From NCBI RefSeq assembly GCF_039962255.1, contig NZ_JAMPKY010000001.1:372001-436000 (forward strand): a stretch of DNA of 64,000 bases. Reading direction: 5' to 3'. Shown here piece by piece: positions 18,049-26,959 of this stretch (its first letter is position 1; each line of letters starts with the position of its first letter). The notes beneath the pieces are model-generated. The model did not search any database and had not been told where the DNA came from. It saw nothing but the letters and a program-made list of their open reading frames with translations. A program made the translations under genes and the position numbers. The DNA comes from Leptolyngbya subtilissima AS-A7. GTDB lineage: Bacteria; Cyanobacteriota; Cyanobacteriia; Phormidesmidales; Phormidesmidaceae.

Positions 18049-19674
18049 ATGCTGAGTGCACTGATTTTAATTCCACTGGTGGCGGCCCTGGTGTTGATCC
18101 TGTGGCCCGGCAAGCTAGAGGCGCAAACGGCTAAAGTCGTAAGCGGCATTGGGTTGGCCCTAACCTTAGTTTTGCTCGGCTTTTTGGCCACTCAATTTGA
18201 GCTGGCAACGCCGGGATTTCAGTTTGAGGAACTGCTGCCCTGGGTTGAGCCCTTGGGGCTGAGCTATCGCCTTGGCCTCGACGGATTGTCGCTGCCGCTG
18301 CTGGTAGTGAACAGCCTGCTGGGCCTGGTGGCAATCTATATTAGCGAACCCACTCTGCACCGCACTCGGCTCTACTATGTGCTGCTGCTAGTAATTAACA
18401 GCGCCGTGGCTGGGGCGTTTTTGGCGGCTAACCTGCTGCTGTTTTTTATCTTTTACGAGTTAGAACTAATTCCGCTGTACCTGCTAATTGCTATCTGGGG
18501 CGGGTCGCGGCGGGGCTACGCCGCCACCAAGTTTTTGATCTACACCGCCCTGTCGGGGGTGCTGATTTTGGGGGCCTTTTTAGGCTTGGTGTGGCTGTCG
18601 GGGAACACCAGCTTTGACTACGACAGCGGTCTGGCTGCGGCCCTGCCTCTGGCTCAGCAGGTTTCTCTGCTGGTAGCGCTGCTGATCGGCTTCGGTATTA
18701 AGGTGCCGCTGTTTCCATTCCACACCTGGCTGCCCGATGCTCACGTGGAGGCGTCAACGCCGGTGTCGGTGCTGCTGGCTGGAGTGCTACTGAAGTTGGG
18801 CACCTACGGCGTGGTGCGCTTTGGCCTCGGTCTGCTGCCCGATGCTTGGATGGCTCTGGCCCCCTGGATGGCGACCTGGGCCGTGATAAGCGTGCTCTAT
18901 GGGTCGCTGGCGGCGATCGCCCAGACGGACATGAAAAAAATGGTGGCCTATAGCTCCATTGGTCACATGGGTTATGTGTTGCTGGCAGCGGCAGCCTCCA
19001 CCCCGGTGAGCATTGTGGCGACGGTATTTCAGATGATTAGCCACGGGTTGATTTCAGCGCTGCTGTTCTTGCTGGTGGGGGTGGTGTATAAGGCCACGGG
19101 CACCCGCGACATGACGGTGCTGCGCGGTTTGCTCAACCCCGAGCGGGGTTTGCCCTTTGTGGGGTCAATGATGATCTTAGGGGTGATGGCCAGTGCTGGC
19201 ATCCCCGGTATGGTGGGGTTTATTTCTGAGTTTCTGGTGTTTCGAGGCAGCTTTTTGATCTTCCCGGTGCAGACGCTGCTTTGCATGGTGGGTTCAGGTC
19301 TGACGGCGGTGTACTTTTTGCTGCTGGTGAACCGGGTCTTTTTTGGCCGACTGGCGATCGCACCCCCCACCGTTGCACCTCAAATCGATATTGATCTGCC
19401 CCCGGTGACTTGGCGCGATCGCGTCCCCGCTTTTGGTCTGGCCATGCTGATCATCGCTTTCGGGCTTCAGCCTAACTGGCTAGCCCGCTGGAGTGAGAAT
19501 ATTACCTTGGCACTGCACCAGCCCTACCAAGGCTTTGTGCAGGCTAGAACCCAATTTGCCCCCACGGCCGTACCCGCCGTTGCCGATACCCTTTTCGTTG
19601 ACCCGGCCCTAACTCTGCCAACTCCTGTTTCCCCTGTCTTTGCCGACCCCAGTGCTGAGATCTCCCTGCCATGA
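18049..19674 (+). CDS. ndhD4: NDH-1 CO2-uptake complex subunit NdhD4 (NuoM-like)
   Basis: About 541 residues, polytopic. NuoM/NdhD signatures are NLLLFFIFYELELIPLYLLI with the conserved membrane Glu, FGIKVPLFPFHTWLPDAHVE, and QTDMKKMVAYSSIGHMGYV. The C-terminal ~60 residues are a Pro/Ala-rich extension beyond the last helix. ATG 18049 is preferred over TTG 18043. It lies 9 nt after ndhF4, and its TGA overlaps the cupB ATG by four bases. It is predicted to pump protons or couple electron flow to CO2 hydration by CupB. A NdhD3 assignment is possible but the length favours D4. Confidence 0.82.
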   Translation: MLSALILIPLVAALVLILWPGKLEAQTAKVVSGIGLALTLVLLGFLATQFELATPGFQFEELLPWVEPLGLSYRLGLDGLSLPLLVVNSLLGLVAIYISEPTLHRTRLYYVLLLVINSAVAGAFLAANLLLFFIFYELELIPLYLLIAIWGGSRRGYAATKFLIYTALSGVLILGAFLGLVWLSGNTSFDYDSGLAAALPLAQQVSLLVALLIGFGIKVPLFPFHTWLPDAHVEASTPVSVLLAGVLLKLGTYGVVRFGLGLLPDAWMALAPWMATWAVISVLYGSLAAIAQTDMKKMVAYSSIGHMGYVLLAAAASTPVSIVATVFQMISHGLISALLFLLVGVVYKATGTRDMTVLRGLLNPERGLPFVGSMMILGVMASAGIPGMVGFISEFLVFRGSFLIFPVQTLLCMVGSGLTAVYFLLLVNRVFFGRLAIAPPTVAPQIDIDLPPVTWRDRVPAFGLAMLIIAFGLQPNWLARWSENITLALHQPYQGFVQARTQFAPTAVPAVADTLFVDPALTLPTPVSPVFADPSAEISLP

Positions 19675-20807
19675 CCAAAACCCTATCTCTGGCCAAATCC
19701 AACCTCCACCCCCTAGAGCCCTTTATTCAAAAGCTACTAGGAGCCGAGGCGTTGCTGCCCGACTCTGAGAGCAACGTGATTGAGGTGGTGGGTATTCTCA
19801 AGAGCTATGGGGTCGTGCTCGATGCTTATTCCAAAAATCTGATTTACATTGCCGATCATCAGTTCTTGGTATTGTTTCCGTTTTTCAAGTATTTCAACGG
19901 CAAGGTAACTCTGCCTCAGCTACTGCGTCACTGGTGGCACGATCGCATCAACTTTGAGTACGCCGAATACTGCATGAAAACCATGCTCTGGCACGGCGGC
20001 GGCAAAATGGATGAATACCTCGACAGCGATGACTTTTTGCAGCACTGTCAGGCTGCCGTTGCTGCCAAGATCAAAACCAACCTACCGATTCGGGCGTTGA
20101 ACGGTCTATTCCCCGATTTTCTGCCTGAGCAGGTGCGCCAGCTGGCCTACTACAGCGCCTTGGGACAGTTTTGGCGGGTGATGAGCGATCTGTTTATCGA
20201 CCTGTCCGACGCCTACGATGCGGGCAAGGTACAGACTATTCCCCAGGTGGTAGCCTTCATCAAGGCGGGATTGGTGGCGGCGGCAGCGATTCCCATTAGC
20301 TATGCAGTCGAGATCGATGGAACCAGCTACGAACTGCTGCCCAAATCTGCCGGACTGACGTTTTTGATGGATGTGGCGGTTCCCTACGTGGAGGCAGTTT
20401 TCTTTCGCGGCACGCCGTTTTTGGGCACAGTTTCCTACAATGCTCAAGCCGACCAAATTTCCGCCGACCAGGGTCGCTTTGAGTATGGTGCTCTCTATGC
20501 CGACCCTTTGCCCATTGGCGGGGCAGGCATTCCTCCCACGCTGCTAATGCAGGATATGCGTCACTATTTGCCTGATTATCTGACGGCGTTTTACCAATCT
20601 AAGGGGCGCGGGCTTGACGATGTCCGGGTCAAAATTTGTCAGAGCTTTCAAAAGTCGATGTTTTGCGTCACCAGTGCCTCGCTGCAAGGGCTACTGCCCC
20701 ACCCTGCGGATACCCAAGATCCCCGTGAGCAAGCCACTAACCACGCTTTCCTCGCTGGATGGATGGATCGCTTGGCGACTTCTCGGCTGGATGTGGTGCA
20801 GCTTTGA
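19671..20807 (+). CDS. cupB: CO2 hydration protein CupB (ChpX)
   Basis: A 378-residue protein of the CO2-hydration family that sits on the NdhF4/NdhD4 arm at the cytoplasmic face. It is thought to hydrate CO2 with a zinc site in a carbonic-anhydrase-like reaction driven to bicarbonate. Candidate metal or catalytic residues are in RHWWHDRINFEYAEYCMKTM (His87, His90, Asp91, Arg92, Cys101) and LWHGGGK (His108). Length fits CupB (about 380) better than CupA (about 430-450), and no cupS gene follows. The ATG overlaps the ndhD4 stop (ATGA), indicating translational coupling. Confidence 0.82.
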   Translation: MTKTLSLAKSNLHPLEPFIQKLLGAEALLPDSESNVIEVVGILKSYGVVLDAYSKNLIYIADHQFLVLFPFFKYFNGKVTLPQLLRHWWHDRINFEYAEYCMKTMLWHGGGKMDEYLDSDDFLQHCQAAVAAKIKTNLPIRALNGLFPDFLPEQVRQLAYYSALGQFWRVMSDLFIDLSDAYDAGKVQTIPQVVAFIKAGLVAAAAIPISYAVEIDGTSYELLPKSAGLTFLMDVAVPYVEAVFFRGTPFLGTVSYNAQADQISADQGRFEYGALYADPLPIGGAGIPPTLLMQDMRHYLPDYLTAFYQSKGRGLDDVRVKICQSFQKSMFCVTSASLQGLLPHPADTQDPREQATNHAFLAGWMDRLATSRLDVVQL

Positions 20808-20890
20808 CAAAGATTTTGAGCTAGCTTTTCATGAAGCTCATTTAGGTGATTTACGAGTTATACCATTCGGATACAGAGGCCTTTAAGGGG

Positions 20891-20912
20891 CACGAAGATC
20901 ATCATCTTCGTG
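20891..20912. terminator. 9-bp hairpin between cupB and the convergent transporter gene
   Basis: Perfect stem CACGAAGAT (20891-20899) with ATCTTCGTG (20904-20912) and a 4-nt loop, between two convergent genes. T runs are weak on both sides. It may act as a bidirectional terminator. Confidence 0.45.
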
Positions 20913-21040
20913 TCCTTGATCGTAGCGATAAACTTTCAATACTCGGCTGTACTGCGAACCGGAAAACTGGGCGGTGTATCGGCTGTAGATAGGCTATTGG
21001 TGTTAAGTGAGACGTCATCATTCATAGACGAATACTTTGG

Positions 21041-22462
21041 TCACCTCACTCCATCTATATCGTCTTGTTTCTGAACGCGATCGCGCTCAGCCAGTTGTAG
21101 CAGCATTTCTTCGTGCATCTGACGAGTGATAGGGTAAAGACGAGTCAACAGCATTGACATCGCTAGCAGCACCATGGGTACAGGGCCAATAAAAACGCGA
21201 ATGGCTAGCAGGGCCGAGTCAGACTGCTGGGCCGCCTCGCTAACAAATCCTGAAGACTGTAGTGCCAGGCCCACCAAAAACAGCCCCAAAGCCAGGCCCA
21301 CCTTTTGCAGCAGCGTCATAAAGGCGTAGAAAATTCCTTCTCGTCGCTGGCCGGTTTTGATCTCATCTAGCTCAATCACGTCGGGCAGCATAGCCCAGGG
21401 CACCACATAGGCGGTGGCCACCCCAAAGCTAATCACAATGCACAGCAGGTAGAGCGCCGCCACCTGCCCCGGCTGCACAAAGAACAGCGCAATCTGGGCA
21501 ATGATCCAGGTGCCAATGCCGATGTAAAACACCTCCTGCTTGCCCAAACGACGGCTGAGGTAGTTGACCACCACCATCATCAAAATGGCGGTGCCCTGCA
21601 CCAGCAGCGCCGCTAAAAAGTAAGAGTCAAGCCCCATCCAAAAAGTGGCGTAAAAGGGAATGATGCTGGCGGTCATCTGTAGGGCCAACCAGGCAAACAA
21701 ATAGATGCCCACCACAAACACAAAAGCTCGGTTGGAAAAGACGACCCTGATCTGCTGGAGAAATGGCAACGCGGCTTCGTCAGTGTCGGCGGGCTGTAGG
21801 GCATTGCGCTGAACGGCATAGGGGTAGGTGCCCCACACGCACCACAGCAGCGGCAGCACCGACAGTACTGCGCAAATGCCACCTAAGACTAAATACTGCT
21901 GGCGCTGGTCAGTAATCACCTGGGCGATCACTAGACCGAGGCCGAGGGCGGCGATCGCCCCAAACAGCGACGCCCCCAGCCGAAAGGCGGTCAGCTCAGT
22001 GCGTTCGTCATAGTCCTTGGTCAGCTCGGCGGTGAGGGTGGTGTAGGGCAGGTTCACCACCGTATAAAACACCTGAAACAGCAGCGACATTACCACGTAG
22101 TACCAAAATCGGGCAGTGTCGCTCTCCCACCCCGGCACCACCCAGGTGAGAAAAAACGTCACCCCAAAGGGAATGGCTCCCAGCACAATCCAGGGATAGC
22201 GGCGGCCCCAGCGGGTACGGGTCTTATCGCTCAGATAGCCAATGAACGGATCATTAAAGGCGTCCCAAATGCGCCCGATCGCCAGCACCGACCCCGCCGC
22301 TACTGGGCTCAGACCTGCTGCTGTCGTCAAAAAAATCAAGAACGAAAACGACAGCAGGTTGGCGGTCATCCCTGGCCCAATGTCTCCAGCCCCAAAAGCC
22401 AGCTTGCCCCAAAGGGAAAACTTAGCAGGGGCAGCGATGGAAGAAGGCGGGTTAGAAGCCAT
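21041..22462 (-). CDS. GPH-family sodium/sugar symporter-like MFS transporter
   Basis: A 473-residue membrane protein with about 12 hydrophobic helices. It has the GPH (glycoside-pentoside-hexuronide, MFS_2) signatures KLAFGAGDIGPGMTANLLSF at the start, GRIWDAFNDPFIGYLSDKTR near residue 65 and WGRRYPWIVLGAIPFG. A second-half counterpart is WAMLPDVIELDEIKTGQRRE. GPH proteins import sugars or related solutes with Na+ or H+. The substrate cannot be read from sequence. It stands alone between the cupB operon and a divergent phosphoribosyltransferase gene. Confidence 0.85.
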   Translation of the reverse strand: MASNPPSSIAAPAKFSLWGKLAFGAGDIGPGMTANLLSFSFLIFLTTAAGLSPVAAGSVLAIGRIWDAFNDPFIGYLSDKTRTRWGRRYPWIVLGAIPFGVTFFLTWVVPGWESDTARFWYYVVMSLLFQVFYTVVNLPYTTLTAELTKDYDERTELTAFRLGASLFGAIAALGLGLVIAQVITDQRQQYLVLGGICAVLSVLPLLWCVWGTYPYAVQRNALQPADTDEAALPFLQQIRVVFSNRAFVFVVGIYLFAWLALQMTASIIPFYATFWMGLDSYFLAALLVQGTAILMMVVVNYLSRRLGKQEVFYIGIGTWIIAQIALFFVQPGQVAALYLLCIVISFGVATAYVVPWAMLPDVIELDEIKTGQRREGIFYAFMTLLQKVGLALGLFLVGLALQSSGFVSEAAQQSDSALLAIRVFIGPVPMVLLAMSMLLTRLYPITRQMHEEMLLQLAERDRVQKQDDIDGVR

Positions 22463-22625
22463 AGATTACCTGTTTAGTGAATCCACACTCGATCGATGAC
22501 AAGGCAACAGCTTGGGGGACGACAATTCAAACGGCGTCCTCGGTGTATTATTTCCCCATTGCACAATGCTTTACACCAAAGCCAGCTTAGGAACTGTAGC
22601 GCTTCCCTAGGCAAAACTCTACACT

Positions 22626-22650
22626 TGGGCTTAAATCACCTGGGCTTAAA
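22626..22650. repeat. Direct repeat TGGGCTTAAA upstream of the phosphoribosyltransferase gene
   Basis: Two identical 10-bp copies (22626-22635 and 22641-22650) 15 bp apart, 51 bp before the start at 22701. They could be a regulator site or part of the promoter; function is unknown. Confidence 0.4.
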
Positions 22651-22700
22651 ACGGGCTGAGCACAGCGGCCTGCTGGGGGCTGCTTCAAAGGAGGATGGAT

Positions 22701-23231
22701 ATGGCTGATTTTTACGTGAGCTGGGACGACTATCACCGGGATATTGAAAAGCTCGCCATTCAGATCTACGAGTCAGACTGGGACTTTAACCAAATCGTTT
22801 GCCTGGCCAAGGGGGGGCTACGCATCGGTGACACACTCTGTCGGCTGTTCGATGTGCCCCTGGCAATTTTGTCCACCGCCTCCTACGGTGGGGCCGATGG
22901 CCGCACCCGAGGGTCGATCACGTTCTCCCGCGATCTGAGCATGACCACCCCCAGTCTGGGTAGCCAGGTACTGATCGTCGACGACCTAGTCGATTCAGGC
23001 TATAGCCTCAAGAAATCCATGGCCTGGCTGCACCACAAATATGGTTTCTACATTGAAGATGTGCGCACAGCCGTACTTTGGTACAAAGCTGAATCGATCA
23101 TCAAGCCTGACTATCACGTGGTCTATCTACCCGATAACCCGTGGATTCATCAGCCCTTTGAACGCTACGAAACTATGAGCCCGGCCGATCTGGCGGCTAG
23201 TTATCAGCTTCAGCCGGAGCCGGCGACTTAG
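22701..23231 (+). CDS. Phosphoribosyltransferase (purine PRTase-like)
   Basis: A 176-residue type I phosphoribosyltransferase. The PRPP-binding loop is VLIVDDLVDSGYS (about 96-108). The substrate hood side has LAKGGLRIGDTLCRLFDVPL. It resembles xanthine-guanine and related PRTases of cyanobacteria; the base used is unknown. The ribosome site AAGGAGG (22688-22694) fits ATG 22701 with 6-nt spacing and is too close to ATG 22695, so MADFYVSWDD is the start. Its last 35 bp overlap the convergent TPR gene. Confidence 0.85.
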   Translation: MADFYVSWDDYHRDIEKLAIQIYESDWDFNQIVCLAKGGLRIGDTLCRLFDVPLAILSTASYGGADGRTRGSITFSRDLSMTTPSLGSQVLIVDDLVDSGYSLKKSMAWLHHKYGFYIEDVRTAVLWYKAESIIKPDYHVVYLPDNPWIHQPFERYETMSPADLAASYQLQPEPAT

Positions 23232-24399
23232 GGAAAGTTAGCTCCGCCGGTGCGGCAGAAGCTTCAGGCGGGCCGTAGAGGTGCTGGTAGCTCCAGTAGC
23301 CCATCAGCATCGTCACTAGGGTCAGGGAAATAATGCTGCCGGCTCGGCACAACCCCTGAATTGTCTTAGAGGCTCGCAGGGCACTGAGATAGTCGCCCTG
23401 CTGGTATGCCTGACGCAGATTCATGGCGCAGGCTAGGGCCGGAATGCCCAGGGGTGGAAAAATCACAAAGGCGGTGAGCAAGACTCGATGCCACCGGGCC
23501 GGGGGGCAGGGTTGCCCCTGAAACACCTTGTAGTGGCCCCGCCACTCAACTACCGGCTGACCTTGCACTTGGCCTGTGAGGTCGAAGCTGTGAATGTCAT
23601 CCATTTGCCAGCTGATGAGCAGGGCGCGAATCTGATCGGGCAGGGTGAAATAGTTTAGCCCTACCCCCACCGGGCGGTGGATTTGAATGCGGAAACGGTC
23701 GTCTAAGTACTCGGCCTCGACGACGACTTGCTTAAGTCCCAGCTCCGCCTGTAGGCGCTGGGAAAGGGCGCGATCGCGGTGAACCTGCTGCAAGTGGTGC
23801 AGCTTTAGCCGCGCCTGATCGAGGTTGAGATCGTTGCAGAGGGCCAGCTCCCAGTCGTGGGCAGCGGCGATGGTTTGCCCGAGCTGCTCGTGAACGTGGC
23901 CTCGGTGCAGGTAGGCCTCAGCCAGGTTGGGGTTGGCGGCAATGGCGGCATCAAAATCGGCCAGGGCGGCGACATAGTCCTGCTGTCGAAAGTACAGCAG
24001 CCCCCGGTTGTAGTGAATTAGAGCATGGCCGGGCTGGTGCTGCAGCGCCTGCTGCCAGTCGGCCAAGGCTAGGTCATCTCGCCCCTGCTGGCAGTGGAGC
24101 AGGCCGCGGTTGCCGTAGGCGCGCACGTTGGCAGGATCAAGGGCGATCGCCGCCGAAAAATGCTCCAGCGCCGCCGCTGTGTCCTCAATTTGCCAGTATG
24201 CCTTGCCCAGCTCAATGTGGATATCGGCCGGACAGGGCGAGTGGTCTAGGGCCTGGGGCAAAACCGTCAGCGCCACCTCAATGTTGCCCTTGCGCATCTG
24301 GGTTAAAGCCTGCCGATGACGGTAGCGAGCCTGCTGACGACGTAACCAGGGAGTGAGGTAGAGTCCCATAACCTTGAAAATAGTGTGGAGGAGAAGCAA
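23197..24399 (-). CDS. TPR protein with C-terminal CD225/dispanin-like membrane domain
   Basis: A 400-residue protein. After a short hydrophobic or basic start come about five TPR units (GKAYWQIEDTAAALEHFSAA, GNRGLLHCQQGRDDLALADW, NRGLLYFRQQDYVAALADFD, LHRGHVHEQLGQT). A beta-rich middle region follows (about 210-300). The C terminus is a two-helix CD225/dispanin-like module: FPPLGIPALACAMNLRQAY, QGDYLSALRASKTIQGLCRA, then a second membrane helix. CD225 proteins sit in membranes with short cytoplasmic loops. The fusion suggests a membrane-anchored protein-interaction scaffold. Function is unknown. The 3' end overlaps the convergent PRTase gene by 35 bp. Confidence 0.75.
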   Translation of the reverse strand: MLLLHTIFKVMGLYLTPWLRRQQARYRHRQALTQMRKGNIEVALTVLPQALDHSPCPADIHIELGKAYWQIEDTAAALEHFSAAIALDPANVRAYGNRGLLHCQQGRDDLALADWQQALQHQPGHALIHYNRGLLYFRQQDYVAALADFDAAIAANPNLAEAYLHRGHVHEQLGQTIAAAHDWELALCNDLNLDQARLKLHHLQQVHRDRALSQRLQAELGLKQVVVEAEYLDDRFRIQIHRPVGVGLNYFTLPDQIRALLISWQMDDIHSFDLTGQVQGQPVVEWRGHYKVFQGQPCPPARWHRVLLTAFVIFPPLGIPALACAMNLRQAYQQGDYLSALRASKTIQGLCRAGSIISLTLVTMLMGYWSYQHLYGPPEASAAPAELTFPKSPAPAEADN

Positions 24400-24552
24400 C
24401 CACCCCCATGATTTCCCCGGAAATTAGGCTGTGTCAGTGAGGCGTTACGAAAATGTAACGGAGCATTAGGGCTTGGTAGTCGCTGTCATACAGGATCGCT
24501 AACTAATTGCCGCGATCGCCCCCCTCGGTAGAAGGATTTGTAGAAAAATCAC

Positions 24553-25173
24553 CTATAGAAGCTCGCTACCCTCGTTCTGGGCCACCTTGAGAGCCACCGA
24601 GGCTACGGTCAGGGTGAGCCGCGCTTGCTCTAGATTAGATAACGAGTCCCAGTCAGTCGCCGGAATTGCCCGCAGGTTAAGCTCTAAAATCTCGCCCCGG
24701 CCGTCGCGTAGAGAGTAGGCCAGGGGGCGAGCCAGCACTGCCAAATCGTCAGCATTCCAGCCGGGCAGAATGTCGTCCACACACTGTACCAGCTGCTCAA
24801 TTAGGGGTTGACCACTGCGGGCCAGGGCAGTGGCAGAGTTCGCCAGACGGTGTAGCAGCTCACTGGGCACGCGGCTCTGAAACTGTCGCAGATGCTCAAG
24901 CACCGGATTGACCGTCTGAGCCTTGGGGTCACCCATCTGGGTCGCCATCTGAGCAGATAATACTTGCCATCCCGCTGCGATCGCGGCATCCGTCTCTCCA
25001 CCGTCGAGGGTGTCAAATTCTGTCTCTAGGCTAGCCAGGTAGGCCTCAGACTCAGGGGCCAGCGGTTGCCAGGGATACCCAGTTTCGGGGTCGAGAATAC
25101 TGGCGAGCAAATCGTGTTCGGTAGCCATAGCGGGCTCAGAGGCGGAATTAGAAGACAGGGAAGACTGATTCAT
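24553..25173 (-). CDS. Conserved-looking acidic protein of unknown function, next to CHAT-FHA and PP2C genes
   Basis: About 206 residues from ATG 25171-25173 (MNQSSLSSNSAS); the frame is open to 25233. The N terminus is Ser-rich and disordered, then a mainly helical acidic body follows (MATEHDLLASILDPETGYPW, WQVLSAQMATQMG, LANSATALARSGQPLIEQLV, and the end ASVALKVAQNEGSELL). There is no membrane segment, signal peptide or catalytic motif. It follows the CHAT-FHA gene by about 100 bp in the same direction, so the two may be cotranscribed. The family was not recognised. Confidence 0.6.
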   Translation of the reverse strand: MNQSSLSSNSASEPAMATEHDLLASILDPETGYPWQPLAPESEAYLASLETEFDTLDGGETDAAIAAGWQVLSAQMATQMGDPKAQTVNPVLEHLRQFQSRVPSELLHRLANSATALARSGQPLIEQLVQCVDDILPGWNADDLAVLARPLAYSLRDGRGEILELNLRAIPATDWDSLSNLEQARLTLTVASVALKVAQNEGSELL

Positions 25174-25275
25174 AGCGTTATCTACAGATGCACAAGAGGG
25201 TAACAAAGCCTGATGACTGTGGATACACCGCACTACTGAGGGATTCCGTACGGAGAGAACAATTTCCTGATTTCC

Positions 25276-26916
25276 CTAGCAGGGCGGGGATGATTTGGGG
25301 CTACCCTCAAGGGTAAATTCCATCAGTTCGCCTTCCGGACTACCAAACCGAATGGCCGTGCCCAGGGCGAGGGGCACCTCGGCCCGGTGGACGTGGTGCC
25401 AGCCATGGTTGTCAAAGTAGTACGACCCATAGCGGGAGCGATCGCGCAAGTAGTAGTGGGTCTCCTGCGTGCCGTTCTCAAACTGGGTGCGACAGAAAAT
25501 TTCGGCGTGCTGCCCTGAGACCCAGGGTTCTAAGATGACCAAGTCGTTGTCGGGCAGTCGCCCTACCCGTAGGTAGCCATCGTAGAGGCGCCACAGCCGA
25601 GTTGGAGTAGCCAGGCAGCGCAGCACTACCGATTGGGTCATGCGCAGGTCTTGTCCCGGCAGCTGGGTTACAGCCAGGGCCGCCTCGCGCAGCAGATGCC
25701 CTTCAAACTGAGGGTGCTGGTATAGCACCGGCAGCGTCCAGGCTGGGTGGTTAAAGCGGTAGGCCGTCAGCAGATGTTGGCGGGCTAGGGCCACCGCCTG
25801 AGCGACCGGCTGCCGTTCGGCCAGTCCCCGAGCCAGCACCTGAATAAAACTCAGCGCCTCCTCGTCGGCAATGGAGTCGCGCATGGCCAACACCGCCGGC
25901 ACCCCGTGGTGCAGCAGCACCTCCGCCAAGCTGCTGCGGGGGATGACCTCCTGCTGTTGCAGGTCGGGCTGGGCCCCCCAGCAGGTATTAAACACCGCCA
26001 GCCGAATGCCGTTGTGAGCTAGCCCCTGGGCCAGCTCCGTGCCGGTAAGGTTGCCCCCCTGGCGCAGAAACAGCATCCCACCGTCGGGGGCGGGCACCCC
26101 GTGACCCGCATAGAAGAACACGTTAAAGTAGCCGGTCTCTAAAGCCTTGAGCAGGGTTTTGGCATCGGGTTCTAGCAGGGTTTGCACCTGGCAAACTACG
26201 GGGCTCGCCCCCTGGTAGCTCAGGCGAGAGGCGCTCAGCTCCAGCAGCTGCTTCAGGGCCTCCGCTTCTTGGGGCAGTTGTAAAATCTGCTCGGTGTCTC
26301 CAGCGGTGATGCCGGGGTCGTCTTGACCCAGCACCAGCAGAATTCGCAGCGAGATGTCGAGCTCCGCCTCAGGCAGCGGCTCAACGGTGCTGGCAGTGCG
26401 GCTAAACAACACCTGGGGGCCCAGCGACAGCGCCGGACAGCCGGGTTGGGGCTGCATAATTTCCCAAGGCAGGCTAATTAGCTCAGGCGGGCGCACCTCT
26501 AACCGCAGCTTGAGCGGGCGATTTTGACCGATCGCCATGCCCAGACTGCGCTCTAAGGTCTGACGAATGGGGCCGTCAAACAGCCATTCCCACAGGCTGA
26601 CTCCCAGCCCCTGCATCAGCCGCCCAGTGTAGCCGCCGGCTTCCGCCGCCGGAGCTACCCGGTCGAGCAGATCGTCGAGATGAAACTGGGGCACGTAGGC
26701 CGAGGGCACGTGGGGCACCTGGGGAAGCCCCCGCAGCGAAAAAAACTGCTGCCAGCTCTCCCAGATTTGGGCCATTTGGCTATCCCAGAGGCGATCGTGG
26801 TGGGCATAGCCGCCCGGAAACGGACTCTCTAATACCCAAATGGCGTAGTGGGTGGAGTCGGCCTGGGTGAGGCGATCAATGGCAAGGCACAGGGTAAGGT
26901 CATCGAATGACGGCAT
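25276..26916 (-). CDS. CHAT-domain caspase-like protein with C-terminal FHA domain
   Basis: A 546-residue protein. Residues ~190-415 form a CHAT (caspase HetF associated with TPRs) protease-like domain with the catalytic pair His272 in FFYAGHGVP and Cys312 in VFNTCWGAQ. Residues ~440-535 are an FHA phosphothreonine-binding domain with Gly-Arg 452-453 in YLRVGRLPDND, Ser467-x-x-His470 in VSGQHAEI, and a G-S-Y-Y-F strand where N-G-T is usual. The N-terminal ~180 residues contain the LRLEVRPPELISLPWEIM segment common before CHAT domains. It probably cleaves or binds partners depending on phosphorylation. The PP2C gene lies 43 bp upstream on the same strand, hinting at a shared phospho-circuit. 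Confidence 0.85.
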   Translation of the reverse strand: MPSFDDLTLCLAIDRLTQADSTHYAIWVLESPFPGGYAHHDRLWDSQMAQIWESWQQFFSLRGLPQVPHVPSAYVPQFHLDDLLDRVAPAAEAGGYTGRLMQGLGVSLWEWLFDGPIRQTLERSLGMAIGQNRPLKLRLEVRPPELISLPWEIMQPQPGCPALSLGPQVLFSRTASTVEPLPEAELDISLRILLVLGQDDPGITAGDTEQILQLPQEAEALKQLLELSASRLSYQGASPVVCQVQTLLEPDAKTLLKALETGYFNVFFYAGHGVPAPDGGMLFLRQGGNLTGTELAQGLAHNGIRLAVFNTCWGAQPDLQQQEVIPRSSLAEVLLHHGVPAVLAMRDSIADEEALSFIQVLARGLAERQPVAQAVALARQHLLTAYRFNHPAWTLPVLYQHPQFEGHLLREAALAVTQLPGQDLRMTQSVVLRCLATPTRLWRLYDGYLRVGRLPDNDLVILEPWVSGQHAEIFCRTQFENGTQETHYYLRDRSRYGSYYFDNHGWHHVHRAEVPLALGTAIRFGSPEGELMEFTLEGSPKSSPPC

Positions 26917-26959
26917 AGGCAGGCCTAAAGCATAGGGCCGGGTAAATCAGGGGAGCTGG

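Noticed and set aside
16204..20807. Assignment as the low-CO2-induced ndhF3-ndhD3-cupA-cupS set
   Set aside because: The Cup protein is about 378 residues, shorter than CupA, no cupS gene follows, and the ccm-linked position fits ndhF4-ndhD4-cupB.
22496..22708. 70-codon frame before the phosphoribosyltransferase gene
   Set aside because: It overlaps the real start region and has no recognised pattern; the strong ribosome site belongs to ATG 22701.
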